From contig JAGGWM010000177.1 of the NCBI GenBank assembly GCA_021157445.1, positions 1 through 10,695 of the forward strand: a stretch of DNA of 10,695 bases, read 5' to 3'. Origin of the DNA: Thermococcus sp. (GTDB lineage: Archaea > Methanobacteriota_B > Thermococci > Thermococcales > Thermococcaceae). Numbering within the stretch: position 1 is the first letter of the stretch; each line of letters starts with the position of its first letter. A program made the translations under genes and the position numbers. Below the pieces are notes generated by a model. It did no database searches. It had not been told where the DNA came from and saw nothing but the letters and a program-made list of their open reading frames with translations. Shown here in pieces: positions 1 through 6,443 of this stretch.

Positions 1-287
1 TAGTGGTAGAATAAAAGTGCCTCCACGAATTCTTGATGAGCTGTTTGGACATAACCGCTAAAGTAGATATCTTTATGGTACTCCAACAGCTCTCTCAACT
101 GTCCGACGAGCGTTTCCGCTTTTTCAAGTCTCTCCTCCGCTAGTTTGAAATCCTTTCTGTGAAGGGCTTTTATAGTATCCCCGCTCAGCCGGACTACCTC
201 GCGAGTTATTTTCAATGCCTTCTCCCTTACCTCATCCTTTTCATCGAGAACCCTTTCTATCTCCTCCACAATCTTTGAAACATCCAT
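1..287 (-). CDS. Translin family RNA-binding protein, N-terminal part (runs off window)
   Basis: The reading frame is open from an ATG at 287 to the window edge, giving about 95 residues of an all-helical, charged protein. It starts MDVSKIVEEIERVL and ends in a segment containing YFSGYVQTAHQEFVEALLFYH. That segment aligns by eye with the translin core around the EHWRFVLQRLVFLAAFVVYLE helix, and the early part matches the translin N-terminal helices. Translin proteins are oligomeric single-stranded nucleic-acid binders; the archaeal members (COG2178) have no settled cellular role. The start is set by a GAGGTGAT ribosome site just upstream, and an in-frame stop at 297-299 rules out a longer protein. 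The rest lies outside the window, so intactness is unknown. The family call is from recognition only. Confidence 0.75.
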   Translation of the reverse strand, partial: MDVSKIVEEIERVLDEKDEVREKALKITREVVRLSGDTIKALHRKDFKLAEERLEKAETLVGQLRELLEYHKDIYFSGYVQTAHQEFVEALLFYH

Positions 288-291
288 AATA

Positions 292-354
292 TCACCTCAA
301 ATCAGCACTCAAGATCTTCCTCATCGCAGCGCTCAGTCTTGCCGAGTTCATCAT
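292..354 (-). CDS. Possible 20-residue ORF just upstream of the translin gene
   Basis: An ATG ATG start at 354 opens 20 codons (MMNSARLSAAMRKILSADLR), ending in a TGA at 292-294 that lies inside the translin ribosome site. It starts about 30 nt after a TATA-like element, so it would be the first ORF of a nearly leaderless transcript and could couple to translin translation. The peptide looks protein-like, amphipathic and basic. It could be a leader peptide, or the C-terminal stub of a gene lost in the rearrangement seen to its right: the frame continues a few codons upstream to a stop near 388-390. No family recognised. Confidence 0.25.
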   Translation of the reverse strand: MMNSARLSAAMRKILSADLR

Positions 355-380
355 CTCATCATAATATTGTTTCCCCTGGT

Positions 381-391
381 TTTTATATTAT
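381..391 (-). promoter_or_regulatory. TATA-like element for the translin transcript
   Basis: On the minus strand this reads AATATAAAAACC, an archaeal TATA-box type sequence. Initiation about 25 nt downstream would fall near 360, just before the small ORF and about 75 nt before the translin start. It overlaps the stop codon of the remnant gene to its right. Sequence match only. Confidence 0.35.
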
Positions 392-790
392 TCCAATGGG
401 ATTATTATTTATTCCAAAGAAAGAGGAGATATCTGTACACTCCAGGCTCAAAGTTAAACCATGGGACTTTAGCACATACATATGCTCTGAGACCTCATTG
501 ACACTCTTTTTGCATGAAAATTCAATTACATAATCACCGAATTCAATATTCCATGATATGAACTCCTTGGAAACTCTATCTTTGTTTAGGAGGTACACGG
601 AGAATCTATGTTTCTCGTTCATAATATCACTGGAAAGAACATGCTTCAGTAGTTTGATTGTTGTCTGTTCCCCTATTTCAAATGCCATACCATCCAGAGA
701 AAACAAAAGTTCCACCACATCTTTTTTCTTTTTATCCCCGAGTATCCCCCTGTATATCCCCTCAAGTTTTGGGACATACGTTTCGGGGCT
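383..790 (-). pseudogene. 3' remnant of an unidentified gene, 5' end missing
   Basis: The minus frame is open from a stop at 797-799 down to TAA at 383-385. It reads like a real protein: mixed alpha/beta, with stretches such as VVELLFSLDGMAFEIG, HRFSVYLLNKDRVS and FGDYVIEF. The reading extends upstream of the first possible start (GTG at 718) through SPETYVPKLEGIYRGILGD, which also looks coding, so the true N-terminus is missing. Its upstream end meets the truncated UbiA-type frame on the other strand at about 785-795. The arrangement vaguely recalls the C-terminal half of Thermococcales RecA-like proteins such as DUF257; that is a weak guess. It could be expressed as a short protein from GTG 718, but I see no good ribosome site there. 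Confidence 0.5.
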
Positions 791-1163
791 AATATACTAC
801 TTCTTTTTCATGAAGAGCATCATAAACACCCTGCTCTTCGATATGAGGGATATCGAAGGAGACAGAGCAAATGGAATTGAAACGCTGGTAATTAAACTCG
901 GATTTAAAAGAAGTAAAAAGTTGTTGCTGGCTTTAAACTCCACGTTCATCCCTTGGCTACTCCTAACATACCATTTTGGCTATTTTACTCGATACATGCT
1001 GGTTCTGCTATTCGCAATCGTCAATGGATATGTATACATCCTCCACTTCACGGGAAAGAAACAGATAGGGCAGGACATAGATCTTGTGGTGGATGGGGAG
1101 TGGCTTTATACCCTTCCTCTGGCTCTCATCTCTAAATTTTTTCGTTATTCATCGAAACGCTAA
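788..1163 (+). pseudogene. UbiA-type prenyltransferase, C-terminal remnant
   Basis: The frame reads SGLIYYFFFMKSIINTLLFDMRDIEGDR and continues through further hydrophobic segments to TAA at 1161-1163. The DMRDIEGDR stretch is the second Asp-rich motif (DxxDxxxD) of the UbiA superfamily, membrane enzymes that transfer prenyl groups to aromatic or glyceryl acceptors. Only about 125 residues remain of a family usually near 280-300. The first Asp-rich motif (NDxxD type) and the N-terminal half of the membrane bundle are absent. Upstream of about 788 the frame stays open but turns into Ser-rich nonsense antisense to the neighbouring remnant, so the ATG at 558 is not a real start. An internal ATG at 810 exists, but a protein from it could not be an active prenyltransferase. 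Confidence 0.7.
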
Positions 1164-1173
1164 GTTTTTAAGC
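1163..1173 (+). promoter_or_regulatory. TATA box of the DMT transporter gene
   Basis: AGTTTTTAAGC directly follows the UbiA remnant stop. Its centre is about 27 nt before the ATG at 1195, which predicts a leaderless mRNA starting at or next to that ATG. This supports ATG 1195 over the TTG at 1177, which would fall upstream of the transcript. Confidence 0.5.
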
Positions 1174-1194
1174 TGATTGAACATTTTCCAAATC

Positions 1195-2061
1195 ATGTCA
1201 GTGATAGTGGGAGTCCTCTCAGCTCTAACGGCTGCATTTGGATGGGCATTTGCATCCGTATTGATAAAAATAGGGATGAGGAATAAAAAGGCTGTTAGTG
1301 TGAACATAATTCGCCTCTATGTGGTTTCCATAATCTATGCCATAGTTTTCCTATTCACAGGTGGCTTCGAGGAAATCGCATCTCTTTCATCCAAGCAATT
1401 ATTGATAGCATTCATCTCCGGACAGTTTGGTTTCGTTATAGGGGACTATTTCTATCTCAACGCCTTGAAGATTACGGGAGTTTCACGCACGGTTCCTGTG
1501 ACCTCCTCCTATCCTCTATGGACGATATTGTGGGCTTTTCTATTTCTGGGGAGAAGCATAAACGCTCAGATAATTGTGGGAGCATTTCTGGTCTTCCTTG
1601 CAATTTTGCTGGTTAGACAGACGGAAGAGGAGGAGAAAATTGATCCAAAAGGATTGATATTCGCAATTTTAGCCCCCATAAGCTGGAGTCTAGCCATAAC
1701 AACGCTGGATTATTTATCTTCCCAGATATCCGCCATGACGCTGTCTGGAGTTAGGTTAATGATGGCTAGCCTCGGTGTAAGCCTTCTCATTCCTCAGTAC
1801 TGGGGAGATATTAAAAGGTTCAATTTGCGGGAGTTTGGAGTGGTGAGTCTGGCTGCAATATTTGGTCTTTTTATAGGGCAGTATGCCTTTGTAACGTCCG
1901 TTGGAACTTTAGGCTCTCAAATAGCAACCCCCATAACCGCGGTTAATCCGATAATTGCCTCATATCTTGCTATTGCATTTTTGAAGGAACCTCCGAACAG
2001 GAAAATTATCTTAAGCTTGGTATCGGCTGTCGTTGGAATAATTCTCATAAGCCTTGCATAG
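1195..2061 (+). CDS. DMT superfamily (EamA-type) transporter
   Basis: A 288-residue, highly hydrophobic protein with two halves of similar layout, about ten membrane helices in all, as in EamA-domain drug/metabolite transporters. The first half runs from SVIVGVLSALTAAFGWAFASVLIKIG to a helix ending near VRQTEEEEKIDPKG. That charged cytoplasmic linker is followed by the second half, LIFAILAPISWSLAITTLDYLSSQ. Family hallmarks visible are helix-end motifs such as SYPLWTILWAFLFLGRSIN in repeat one and TAVNPIIASYLAIAFLKEPPN in repeat two. It acts in the cytoplasmic membrane and probably exports a small metabolite; the substrate cannot be read from sequence. The TTG at 1177 would add six residues but lies too close to the TATA box. 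The gene stands alone, with no partner in the same direction. Confidence 0.85.
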   Translation: MSVIVGVLSALTAAFGWAFASVLIKIGMRNKKAVSVNIIRLYVVSIIYAIVFLFTGGFEEIASLSSKQLLIAFISGQFGFVIGDYFYLNALKITGVSRTVPVTSSYPLWTILWAFLFLGRSINAQIIVGAFLVFLAILLVRQTEEEEKIDPKGLIFAILAPISWSLAITTLDYLSSQISAMTLSGVRLMMASLGVSLLIPQYWGDIKRFNLREFGVVSLAAIFGLFIGQYAFVTSVGTLGSQIATPITAVNPIIASYLAIAFLKEPPNRKIILSLVSAVVGIILISLA

Positions 2062-2103
2062 CAAATGTTTTAAGGTCTTAACTCAACTTTTAACCGCCGA
2101 CAG

Positions 2104-2125
2104 TGAGGGGACAATCGTCTCCTCA
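2104..2125 (+). other. Simple 9-bp hairpin before the H/ACA RNA
   Basis: TGAGGGGAC (2104-2112) pairs with GTCTCCTCA (2117-2125) around an AATC loop, with one G-U pair. It has no internal loop and no ACA after it, so it is not a guide unit. It may be a 5' extension of the guide RNA transcript, or a structure at the 3' end of the transporter mRNA. TATA-like TTTTAA stretches near 2068-2073 and 2088-2093 allow either start of the RNA. Confidence 0.4.
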
Positions 2126-2126
2126 T

Positions 2127-2244
2127 GGGCTTGGTAAAACCGCATCCCCAACCAATGAAGGGATGTGCTCACGCCAAGCCCACAGGGCCGGTGCATCCAC
2201 CCACGCGAAGGGTGAACGTGGGGCTCTGTTGCCGGCCTACAATT
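2127..2244 (+). ncRNA. Two-hairpin H/ACA guide RNA (pseudouridylation)
   Basis: Two guide-type hairpins stand in tandem, each followed by ACA. Hairpin 1: lower stem GGGCTTGG (2127-2134) with CCAAGCCC (2174-2181), then ACA 2182-2184. Its upper stem 2142-2148/2160-2166 is capped by an 11-nt loop ending TGAA. Hairpin 2: lower stem 2185-2192/2231-2238 around GGCCGG/CCGGCC, then ACA 2239-2241. Its upper stem 2200-2205/2217-2222 is also capped by an 11-nt loop with CGA and ending TGAA, which fits an L7Ae K-loop. The upper stem base is 15 nt (hairpin 1) and 16 nt (hairpin 2) from ACA, matching the 14-16 nt rule for archaeal guides. Such RNAs direct Cbf5-Nop10-Gar1-L7Ae to rRNA uridines. Pocket 1 fits 23S rRNA at E. 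coli U2580 (see findings). The 5' end is uncertain; a TTTT at 2250-2253 may end transcription. Confidence 0.8.
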
Positions 2245-2287
2245 ACTCGTTTTAAAAATTCAGAAAAGTGTAAAAAGAATTGAAAGT

Positions 2288-2986
2288 TCACAGGAGCATT
2301 CTCGCGTCTACAGCAACGGCATCATCTTCATAAGCAAAGATTGGATTAATGTCAAGCTCCTTAACTTCCGGAAGCTCGAGTGCAAGCTCTCCAACCTTTG
2401 TTATTATTTCTGCCAGAGCCTCGATGTTGGTTGGTTTCTCTCCCCTCGCACCTGCTAGGATTGGATAAGCTTTAATCTCCTTTATCATATCGAGGGCTTC
2501 CTGCTTTGAGATTGGAGCAACCCTGAAGCTGACGTCCTTGAGTATCTCGACGAAGATTCCACCGAGACCGAACATGATTGCTGGACCGAACTGTGGATCC
2601 CGTATCATACCGACGATAACTTCCTTTCCAAGTGGGAGCATCTTATAGACAATAACGCCCCACAAATCTGCATCTGGTTTGTAATTCTTGGCATTCTCCA
2701 TAATCCTCTTAAAAGCCTCTCTTGCTTCTTCATCGTTCTTTATATTGACCTTAACACCACCGGCATCACTCTTGTGGATGATCTGTGGTGAAACTATCTT
2801 CATGACAACAGGATATCCTATTTCCCTAGCAAACTTAACTGCCTCTTCCTCGTTAGTAGCAACCTTAAAATCAGGTGTTGGGATACCATAGAGCTTCAAA
2901 ATTTCCTTAGCCTCTGGCTCGACTAATGCCCTGCCCTCTGCCTTTGCCTTTTCGATGATTTGTCTTGCCTTTTCAATTCTTTCCAT
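2288..2986 (-). CDS. acdB: Acetate--CoA ligase (ADP-forming) beta subunit
   Basis: A 232-residue ATP-grasp protein, the full length of the beta subunit of archaeal ADP-forming acetyl-CoA synthetase I. The enzyme converts acetyl-CoA (or other acyl-CoA), ADP and phosphate to acid, ATP and CoA, the main substrate-level ATP step in peptide- and sugar-fermenting Thermococcales. The motif HKSDAGGV is at residues 71-78. The His at 71 corresponds to the beta-subunit phospho-relay His known in this family. A Gly-rich stretch (FGPAIMFGLGGIFVE) and the C-terminal ELDINPIFAYEDDAVAVDARM complete the ATP-grasp fold. ATG 2986 is chosen because GAGGTGGT lies just upstream; a longer frame to 3022 has no ribosome site. 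The alpha subunit is not in the window, in line with the scattered alpha and beta genes of Thermococcales. Confidence 0.92.
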   Translation of the reverse strand: MERIEKARQIIEKAKAEGRALVEPEAKEILKLYGIPTPDFKVATNEEEAVKFAREIGYPVVMKIVSPQIIHKSDAGGVKVNIKNDEEAREAFKRIMENAKNYKPDADLWGVIVYKMLPLGKEVIVGMIRDPQFGPAIMFGLGGIFVEILKDVSFRVAPISKQEALDMIKEIKAYPILAGARGEKPTNIEALAEIITKVGELALELPEVKELDINPIFAYEDDAVAVDARMLL

Positions 2987-3008
2987 TTCTACCACCTCTA
3001 AGTTATTG

Positions 3009-3061
3009 GGATGCAATCTCAAGTATGTTTACAATGTTAAAAGTCTTTCCTTTTTGCATCC
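3009..3061 (-). promoter_or_regulatory. acdB promoter with flanking inverted repeat
   Basis: On the minus strand CTTTTAACA (3035-3043) is a TATA-type box, predicting a start near 3014, about 28 nt before the ATG at 2986. It is bracketed by an exact 8-nt inverted repeat: GGATGCAA at 3009-3016 and TTGCATCC at 3054-3061. One arm is at the predicted transcription start and the other is upstream of the BRE. This is a possible operator; I know of no Thermococcales regulator with this site. Confidence 0.4.
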
Positions 3062-3134
3062 GATACTGTAGGGATAGCAGAAGTTGTTCCACCGCAGTGT
3101 ATTGATGTACGGATTAGAGCATCAAAAGTCTAAA

Positions 3135-3218
3135 TTATCTCCCGCTAACTCCTGCCATAACATCCTGTTCATAACTTATGAGTGTTTTCTCTTTCAAGCC
3201 GCCAAATTGACAAAATGC
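3135..3218 (-). other. Possible short gene remnant in the acdB-HD intergenic region
   Basis: The minus strand holds a frame without its own start that ends at TAA 3135-3137. It reads AFCQFGGLKEKTLI followed by SYEQDVMAGVSGR, which looks like the C-terminus of a real protein. Upstream it runs into the promoter of the HD gene, so nothing complete is left. No family recognised; it may be chance. The rest of the 3062-3220 spacer shows no RNA gene or repeat that I can support. Confidence 0.2.
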
Positions 3219-3220
3219 CA

Positions 3221-3236
3221 AAAGATATTTAAAAGT
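3221..3236 (+). promoter_or_regulatory. TATA box of the HD phosphohydrolase gene
   Basis: AAAGATATTTAAAAGT combines a purine-rich BRE-like part and a TATA box at 3227-3235. It predicts a start about 25 nt downstream (near 3256), giving a very short 5' leader before the ATG at 3265. Confidence 0.55.
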
Positions 3237-3264
3237 TTTTGATATAGCTTCTAATGGTGGTCGA

Positions 3265-4515
3265 ATGGACGGAAAAATCATCCATGATCCCCTTCATGGA
3301 AGCATGAAAATCAAGGGTCTAATACTCGAACTGGTTAAAACACCCGAATTTCAAAGGCTCAGGGGGATAAAACAGCTTGGTCTGGCATACCTCGTTTTCC
3401 CGGGAGCAAATCACACACGTTTTGAGCATTCTCTGGGGACATATTATGTCTCCAAAAGATTGGGCGAAGAAGTCGAGCTTGATGAATATGAGAGAACGCT
3501 CCTTCAGGTGGGGGCACTTCTCCACGACATAGGCCATGGTCCCTTCTCTCACACCTTCGAACAGATATACAAGCATTATGTGAAAGAATACGACCACATG
3601 CACTTGGGGCAGAACCTCATACTGGGGAAAGTGGATATAATAGAGGGTGAAGTGGAAGACAGAAGGCTAATTCCGGAGATTCTCGATGAATATGGCATTG
3701 AACCCAAAGAAGTCGCGGATTTGGTTCTAGGGCGCTGTCATAAAAGATACCTCGGTCAGGCTATTCATGGGGATGTTGATGTTGATCAGCTTGACTATCT
3801 CATGAGGGATGCTCATTATACGGGAGTTGCCCATGGGATAGTGGATTTTGAGAGAATTTTAAAGACGCTTAAGATACATGAAGACGAACTCCTGGTTGAT
3901 GAAAAGGGAGTCGAAGCGGTTGAGGGAATGATGGTGGCACGTTCCCTCATGTATTCGAGAGTCTATTTCCACCACACCGTTAAAATAGCCGAGGGGATGT
4001 TAACGAGGGCACTGGAGTTCGCCCTAGAGGAGGATCATCTCTGGGATTTCTGGAGGATGAACGACTGTCGTGTCCTTGTTGAGCTCGAGGACTTAGAAGG
4101 GTATCCAAGCGAGATAGTTAAACGCATCAAATACAGAGACCTCTTTAAAGGCGCTGTTCTTGCGAGTGCAGATGAGCTGAGTACCGAAGAGAAAAGGGAG
4201 TTCCTAAATGCCTACAGGAATATTAAGAAGAGGCAGGATATAGAGAGGAGGCTTGCCGATGCCGTTGGTGCTAGGGAAGGAGAAGTTATAATAGAGTTCT
4301 CGATAGCTGATTTAATGCTGAGCGAGCCGAGATTGAAGTCCACGGAGATAGGAGTATTGCTTCATGACGGCAACATTCAACCTTTGACAAAGGTTACACC
4401 CCTTGCAAACGCTTTAAAGAGAAGACAAACGCCAAGATGGGCAGTTTTAATAGCATCGCCCTCAAAGTATGTCGAGGAGATCAGAAGGATATGGAAAAAG
4501 GTTATCTTCGGTTGA
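3265..4515 (+). CDS. HD domain phosphohydrolase (SAMHD1/dGTPase-like, COG1078)
   Basis: A 416-residue cytoplasmic metal-dependent phosphohydrolase. The start IIHDPLHGSMKI is the hallmark opening of the COG1078/SAMHD1-like group. Metal ligands of the HD site are visible: His55 (in HTRFEHSLGTYY), His87-Asp88 (LLHDIGHGPFSHTFE) and Asp174 (DVDVDQLDYLMRDAHYTG). These correspond to H167, H206, D207 and D311 of human SAMHD1. Relatives hydrolyse dNTPs to deoxynucleoside and triphosphate, so a dNTP pool-cleansing or nucleotide-sensing role is likely, but the substrate is not proven. The C-terminal third (about residues 290-416) is less conserved. ATG 3265 has GGTGGT about 7 nt upstream. The 3' end overlaps the convergent HTH regulator gene by 14 nt. 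Confidence 0.88.
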   Translation: MDGKIIHDPLHGSMKIKGLILELVKTPEFQRLRGIKQLGLAYLVFPGANHTRFEHSLGTYYVSKRLGEEVELDEYERTLLQVGALLHDIGHGPFSHTFEQIYKHYVKEYDHMHLGQNLILGKVDIIEGEVEDRRLIPEILDEYGIEPKEVADLVLGRCHKRYLGQAIHGDVDVDQLDYLMRDAHYTGVAHGIVDFERILKTLKIHEDELLVDEKGVEAVEGMMVARSLMYSRVYFHHTVKIAEGMLTRALEFALEEDHLWDFWRMNDCRVLVELEDLEGYPSEIVKRIKYRDLFKGAVLASADELSTEEKREFLNAYRNIKKRQDIERRLADAVGAREGEVIIEFSIADLMLSEPRLKSTEIGVLLHDGNIQPLTKVTPLANALKRRQTPRWAVLIASPSKYVEEIRRIWKKVIFG

Positions 4516-5473
4516 AGACCTTCTTTTTTATCTCCTTTTTGAGGTCCTCAATCATCTCAATGAGCTCATCTGCATCTTTTATCTCTCCGAGGGTTTCTTT
4601 TGGGATTAGAGGCACCTCTCCAATGACCTCGGTTTTCGTCTTCTCTATGATAAAAACTCCATCACTCTGAATTACCTTGCTCACTTCATTGACCATCTGA
4701 GCTCTTTTTATCGTGGTGGCGGTTTTTTTGGAGTCTATCCCCGTCAGAATCTTCAGCTCCTCTTCCTTCGAAACCGCATTAAATGGAGCCTTCTTAATTT
4801 TTATAACCCCCATCCCTAGAGCCCTCAAACGCTCAAAAATTTCCCTCTCAAGCGGATTCTCCGGTTTCACGTCGAGTTTAGCCTCCACTTTGGCTGAGAG
4901 AATGTTTATTGGCTTCGCTATTGGCTCATCAAATATCTCTTCCAGGCGAAGGGCAACATCGAGACTCATTGCTTGTTCTCCCATCTCATAGTTTTGCAGG
5001 CTCTTCCTTGAAACCCCTATCATACGTGCAAGTTCGCCGAGACTGTATCCCATCCTCTCTCTCAGATCCTTCAGGAGGTTCCCATCGACATTTACATAAA
5101 ATCCTCCCCTCTCAGCAAAAATTGCGGGAAGCTCGTTCTCCACGAGAACATCATAGAGTGTCTGAGGGTTAAGAGAGTATATCCCAAAACGCTCGTAAAT
5201 CACCCCCTCCTCGAGCTCACTGTTTTTGCTCCTAACACCAACGATCAAAGGAGTTGCCTGGAAGAATTTCGAGAGTCTCTTCAAATCCTCGGCTTGTTCT
5301 TTGCTTAAGGTATCTATATTCTGGAGGATTTTAATGAAGAGAAGCAAAAAGAGCCTACTGCCCACTAAATCAAAGCACGAACCCTTAAACTTCATGCGGG
5401 CGGTTTTAAATCCGGTTCCGTGAAGTATGCTCTCAACGATTCGGATCAATCTCGCTTTATCCATACCCATCAT
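4502..5473 (-). CDS. Archaeal HTH-type transcriptional regulator (XRE/cro fold, COG1395 type)
   Basis: A 323-residue protein with three parts. Residues 1 to about 125 form a mixed alpha/beta domain with MKFKGSCFDLVG and PLIVGVRSKN, of the type found in COG1395 putative regulators. Residues 132-185 are a cro/XRE helix-turn-helix (LLKDLRERMGYSLGELARMI, then GVSRKSLQNYE). Residues 205-323 are a C-terminal domain ending in a Lys-rich coiled-coil-like helix (ELIEMIEDLKKEIKKK). These regulators are widespread in Euryarchaeota and mostly uncharacterised. The ATG at 5473 overlaps the ABC ATPase stop as ATGA, so it can be translated as the last gene of the RiPP/ABC set. It also has its own TATA box at 5491-5502 that would give a leaderless mRNA. 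ATGs at 5470 and 5464 are alternatives. It may be a general regulator that is merely adjacent. Confidence 0.8.
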   Translation of the reverse strand: MMGMDKARLIRIVESILHGTGFKTARMKFKGSCFDLVGSRLFLLLFIKILQNIDTLSKEQAEDLKRLSKFFQATPLIVGVRSKNSELEEGVIYERFGIYSLNPQTLYDVLVENELPAIFAERGGFYVNVDGNLLKDLRERMGYSLGELARMIGVSRKSLQNYEMGEQAMSLDVALRLEEIFDEPIAKPINILSAKVEAKLDVKPENPLEREIFERLRALGMGVIKIKKAPFNAVSKEEELKILTGIDSKKTATTIKRAQMVNEVSKVIQSDGVFIIEKTKTEVIGEVPLIPKETLGEIKDADELIEMIEDLKKEIKKKVFNRR

Positions 5474-6438
5474 TTATAAGTATGATTAAAGGATTTAAAA
5501 ATTTCTCCTGAGAACCGGGACTGAGGGGAGGAAATTAAATGGAGGAATATATCTTCCATAGTTGGTTCTTTTACCTGCATTGTGAGTACTTTTGCTCCCT
5601 GAAGTGCTATTAAGTCATGGAGTTCTTCTCTGATATCTCTGCTTGCAGTAATCTTGTATCTGTTTGCGTCAATGACTTCAACCTTGGCATCTAAGTCAAT
5701 TTTAACTGGTTTACTTGTCTCGATTAAGATTATGTAGCCAGTCTTTCTTAAGAATTCTCTTTTGATGTTATTCAGTGTACCCTGAGCCCTCAGTTTGCCT
5801 TTAACAATAACGCCAATAGTATTACAGATCTCCTCGACATGAGCTAGGATGTGGGATGAAAAGAAGAGTGTTTTTCCTCCCTTGTTGAATTGTCTAATCA
5901 GCTCTTTGAATTCGGCAATGCCTTTTGGGTCCAATCCGCTCATAGGCTCATCCAAGATTAACAGTTCGGGATCATTAACGAGCGCCTGTGCGAGCAGTAA
6001 GCGTTGGCGCATTCCTTTTGATAGCTTGCCAACCTTCTTGTTGCGAGCATCCCAGAGATCAACAAGCTTTAAAAGCTCTTCTGAACGTTTTTGCCTCTCT
6101 ACTTTGGACATTTTAAAGGCTTCGCCAATAATGTCAAGCGTCTGCATTGGCGTTAAAAAATCCCAGAGTGTAGCGTTCTCAGGCATGTAGCCAATCCTGT
6201 ACTTGACTTTAATGAGCTTTTTCTCATCGAACTTTCCGTTGAAAACTTCCTCACCCAGAACTTCTATTCTACCCTTCTGCGGGAATATCATCCCAAGAAT
6301 GCTCAGGATCGCTGTTGTTTTCCCAGCACCATTGGGTCCTAAAAATCCGTAAATCTGCCCTTCTTTAACTTCCAAACTCAAGCCATCCAAAGCTCTAACA
6401 TCCTTGTAGACCTTGACGAGATTCTCAATTTTTAACAT
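5470..6438 (-). CDS. ABC transporter ATP-binding protein
   Basis: A 322-residue cytoplasmic ATPase that would power the two permeases encoded just upstream. Visible motifs from the ATG at 6438: Walker A GPNGAGKTT (34-42), the Q-loop region GYMPENATLWDFL, where Glu stands at the usual Gln position as in related ABC-2 ATPases, signature LSKGMRQRL, Walker B LLILDEPMSGLDP, and the H-loop His in FFSSHIL. The roughly 100-residue C-terminal extension after the nucleotide-binding domain (ILIETSKPVKIDLDAKVEVI onward) is typical of CcmA/NatA-like ATPases. ATG 6438 is preferred to GTG 6447 because AAGGTGAGG precedes it at the right distance and only 5 nt separate it from the permease stop. The stop overlaps the HTH regulator start. 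From context it probably exports the modified Cys-rich peptides or gives self-protection against them. Confidence 0.9.
   Translation of the reverse strand: MLKIENLVKVYKDVRALDGLSLEVKEGQIYGFLGPNGAGKTTAILSILGMIFPQKGRIEVLGEEVFNGKFDEKKLIKVKYRIGYMPENATLWDFLTPMQTLDIIGEAFKMSKVERQKRSEELLKLVDLWDARNKKVGKLSKGMRQRLLLAQALVNDPELLILDEPMSGLDPKGIAEFKELIRQFNKGGKTLFFSSHILAHVEEICNTIGVIVKGKLRAQGTLNNIKREFLRKTGYIILIETSKPVKIDLDAKVEVIDANRYKITASRDIREELHDLIALQGAKVLTMQVKEPTMEDIFLHLISSPQSRFSGEIFKSFNHTYK
5491..5502 (-). promoter_or_regulatory. Internal TATA box for the HTH regulator gene
   Basis: The minus strand reads ATTTTTAAATCC within the last codons of the ABC ATPase gene. It is centred about 24 nt before the ATG at 5473, suggesting an independent leaderless transcript of the regulator. 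Confidence 0.45.
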
Positions 6439-6443
6439 TATCC

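Noticed and set aside
558..787. Plus-strand extension of the UbiA frame from ATG 558
   Set aside because: This part is Ser/Phe-rich, antisense to the better minus-strand frame, and has no UbiA features; only the part after about 788 is prenyltransferase.
2104..2125. Third H/ACA guide hairpin
   Set aside because: It is a plain stem with a 4-nt loop, without an internal guide pocket or a following ACA.
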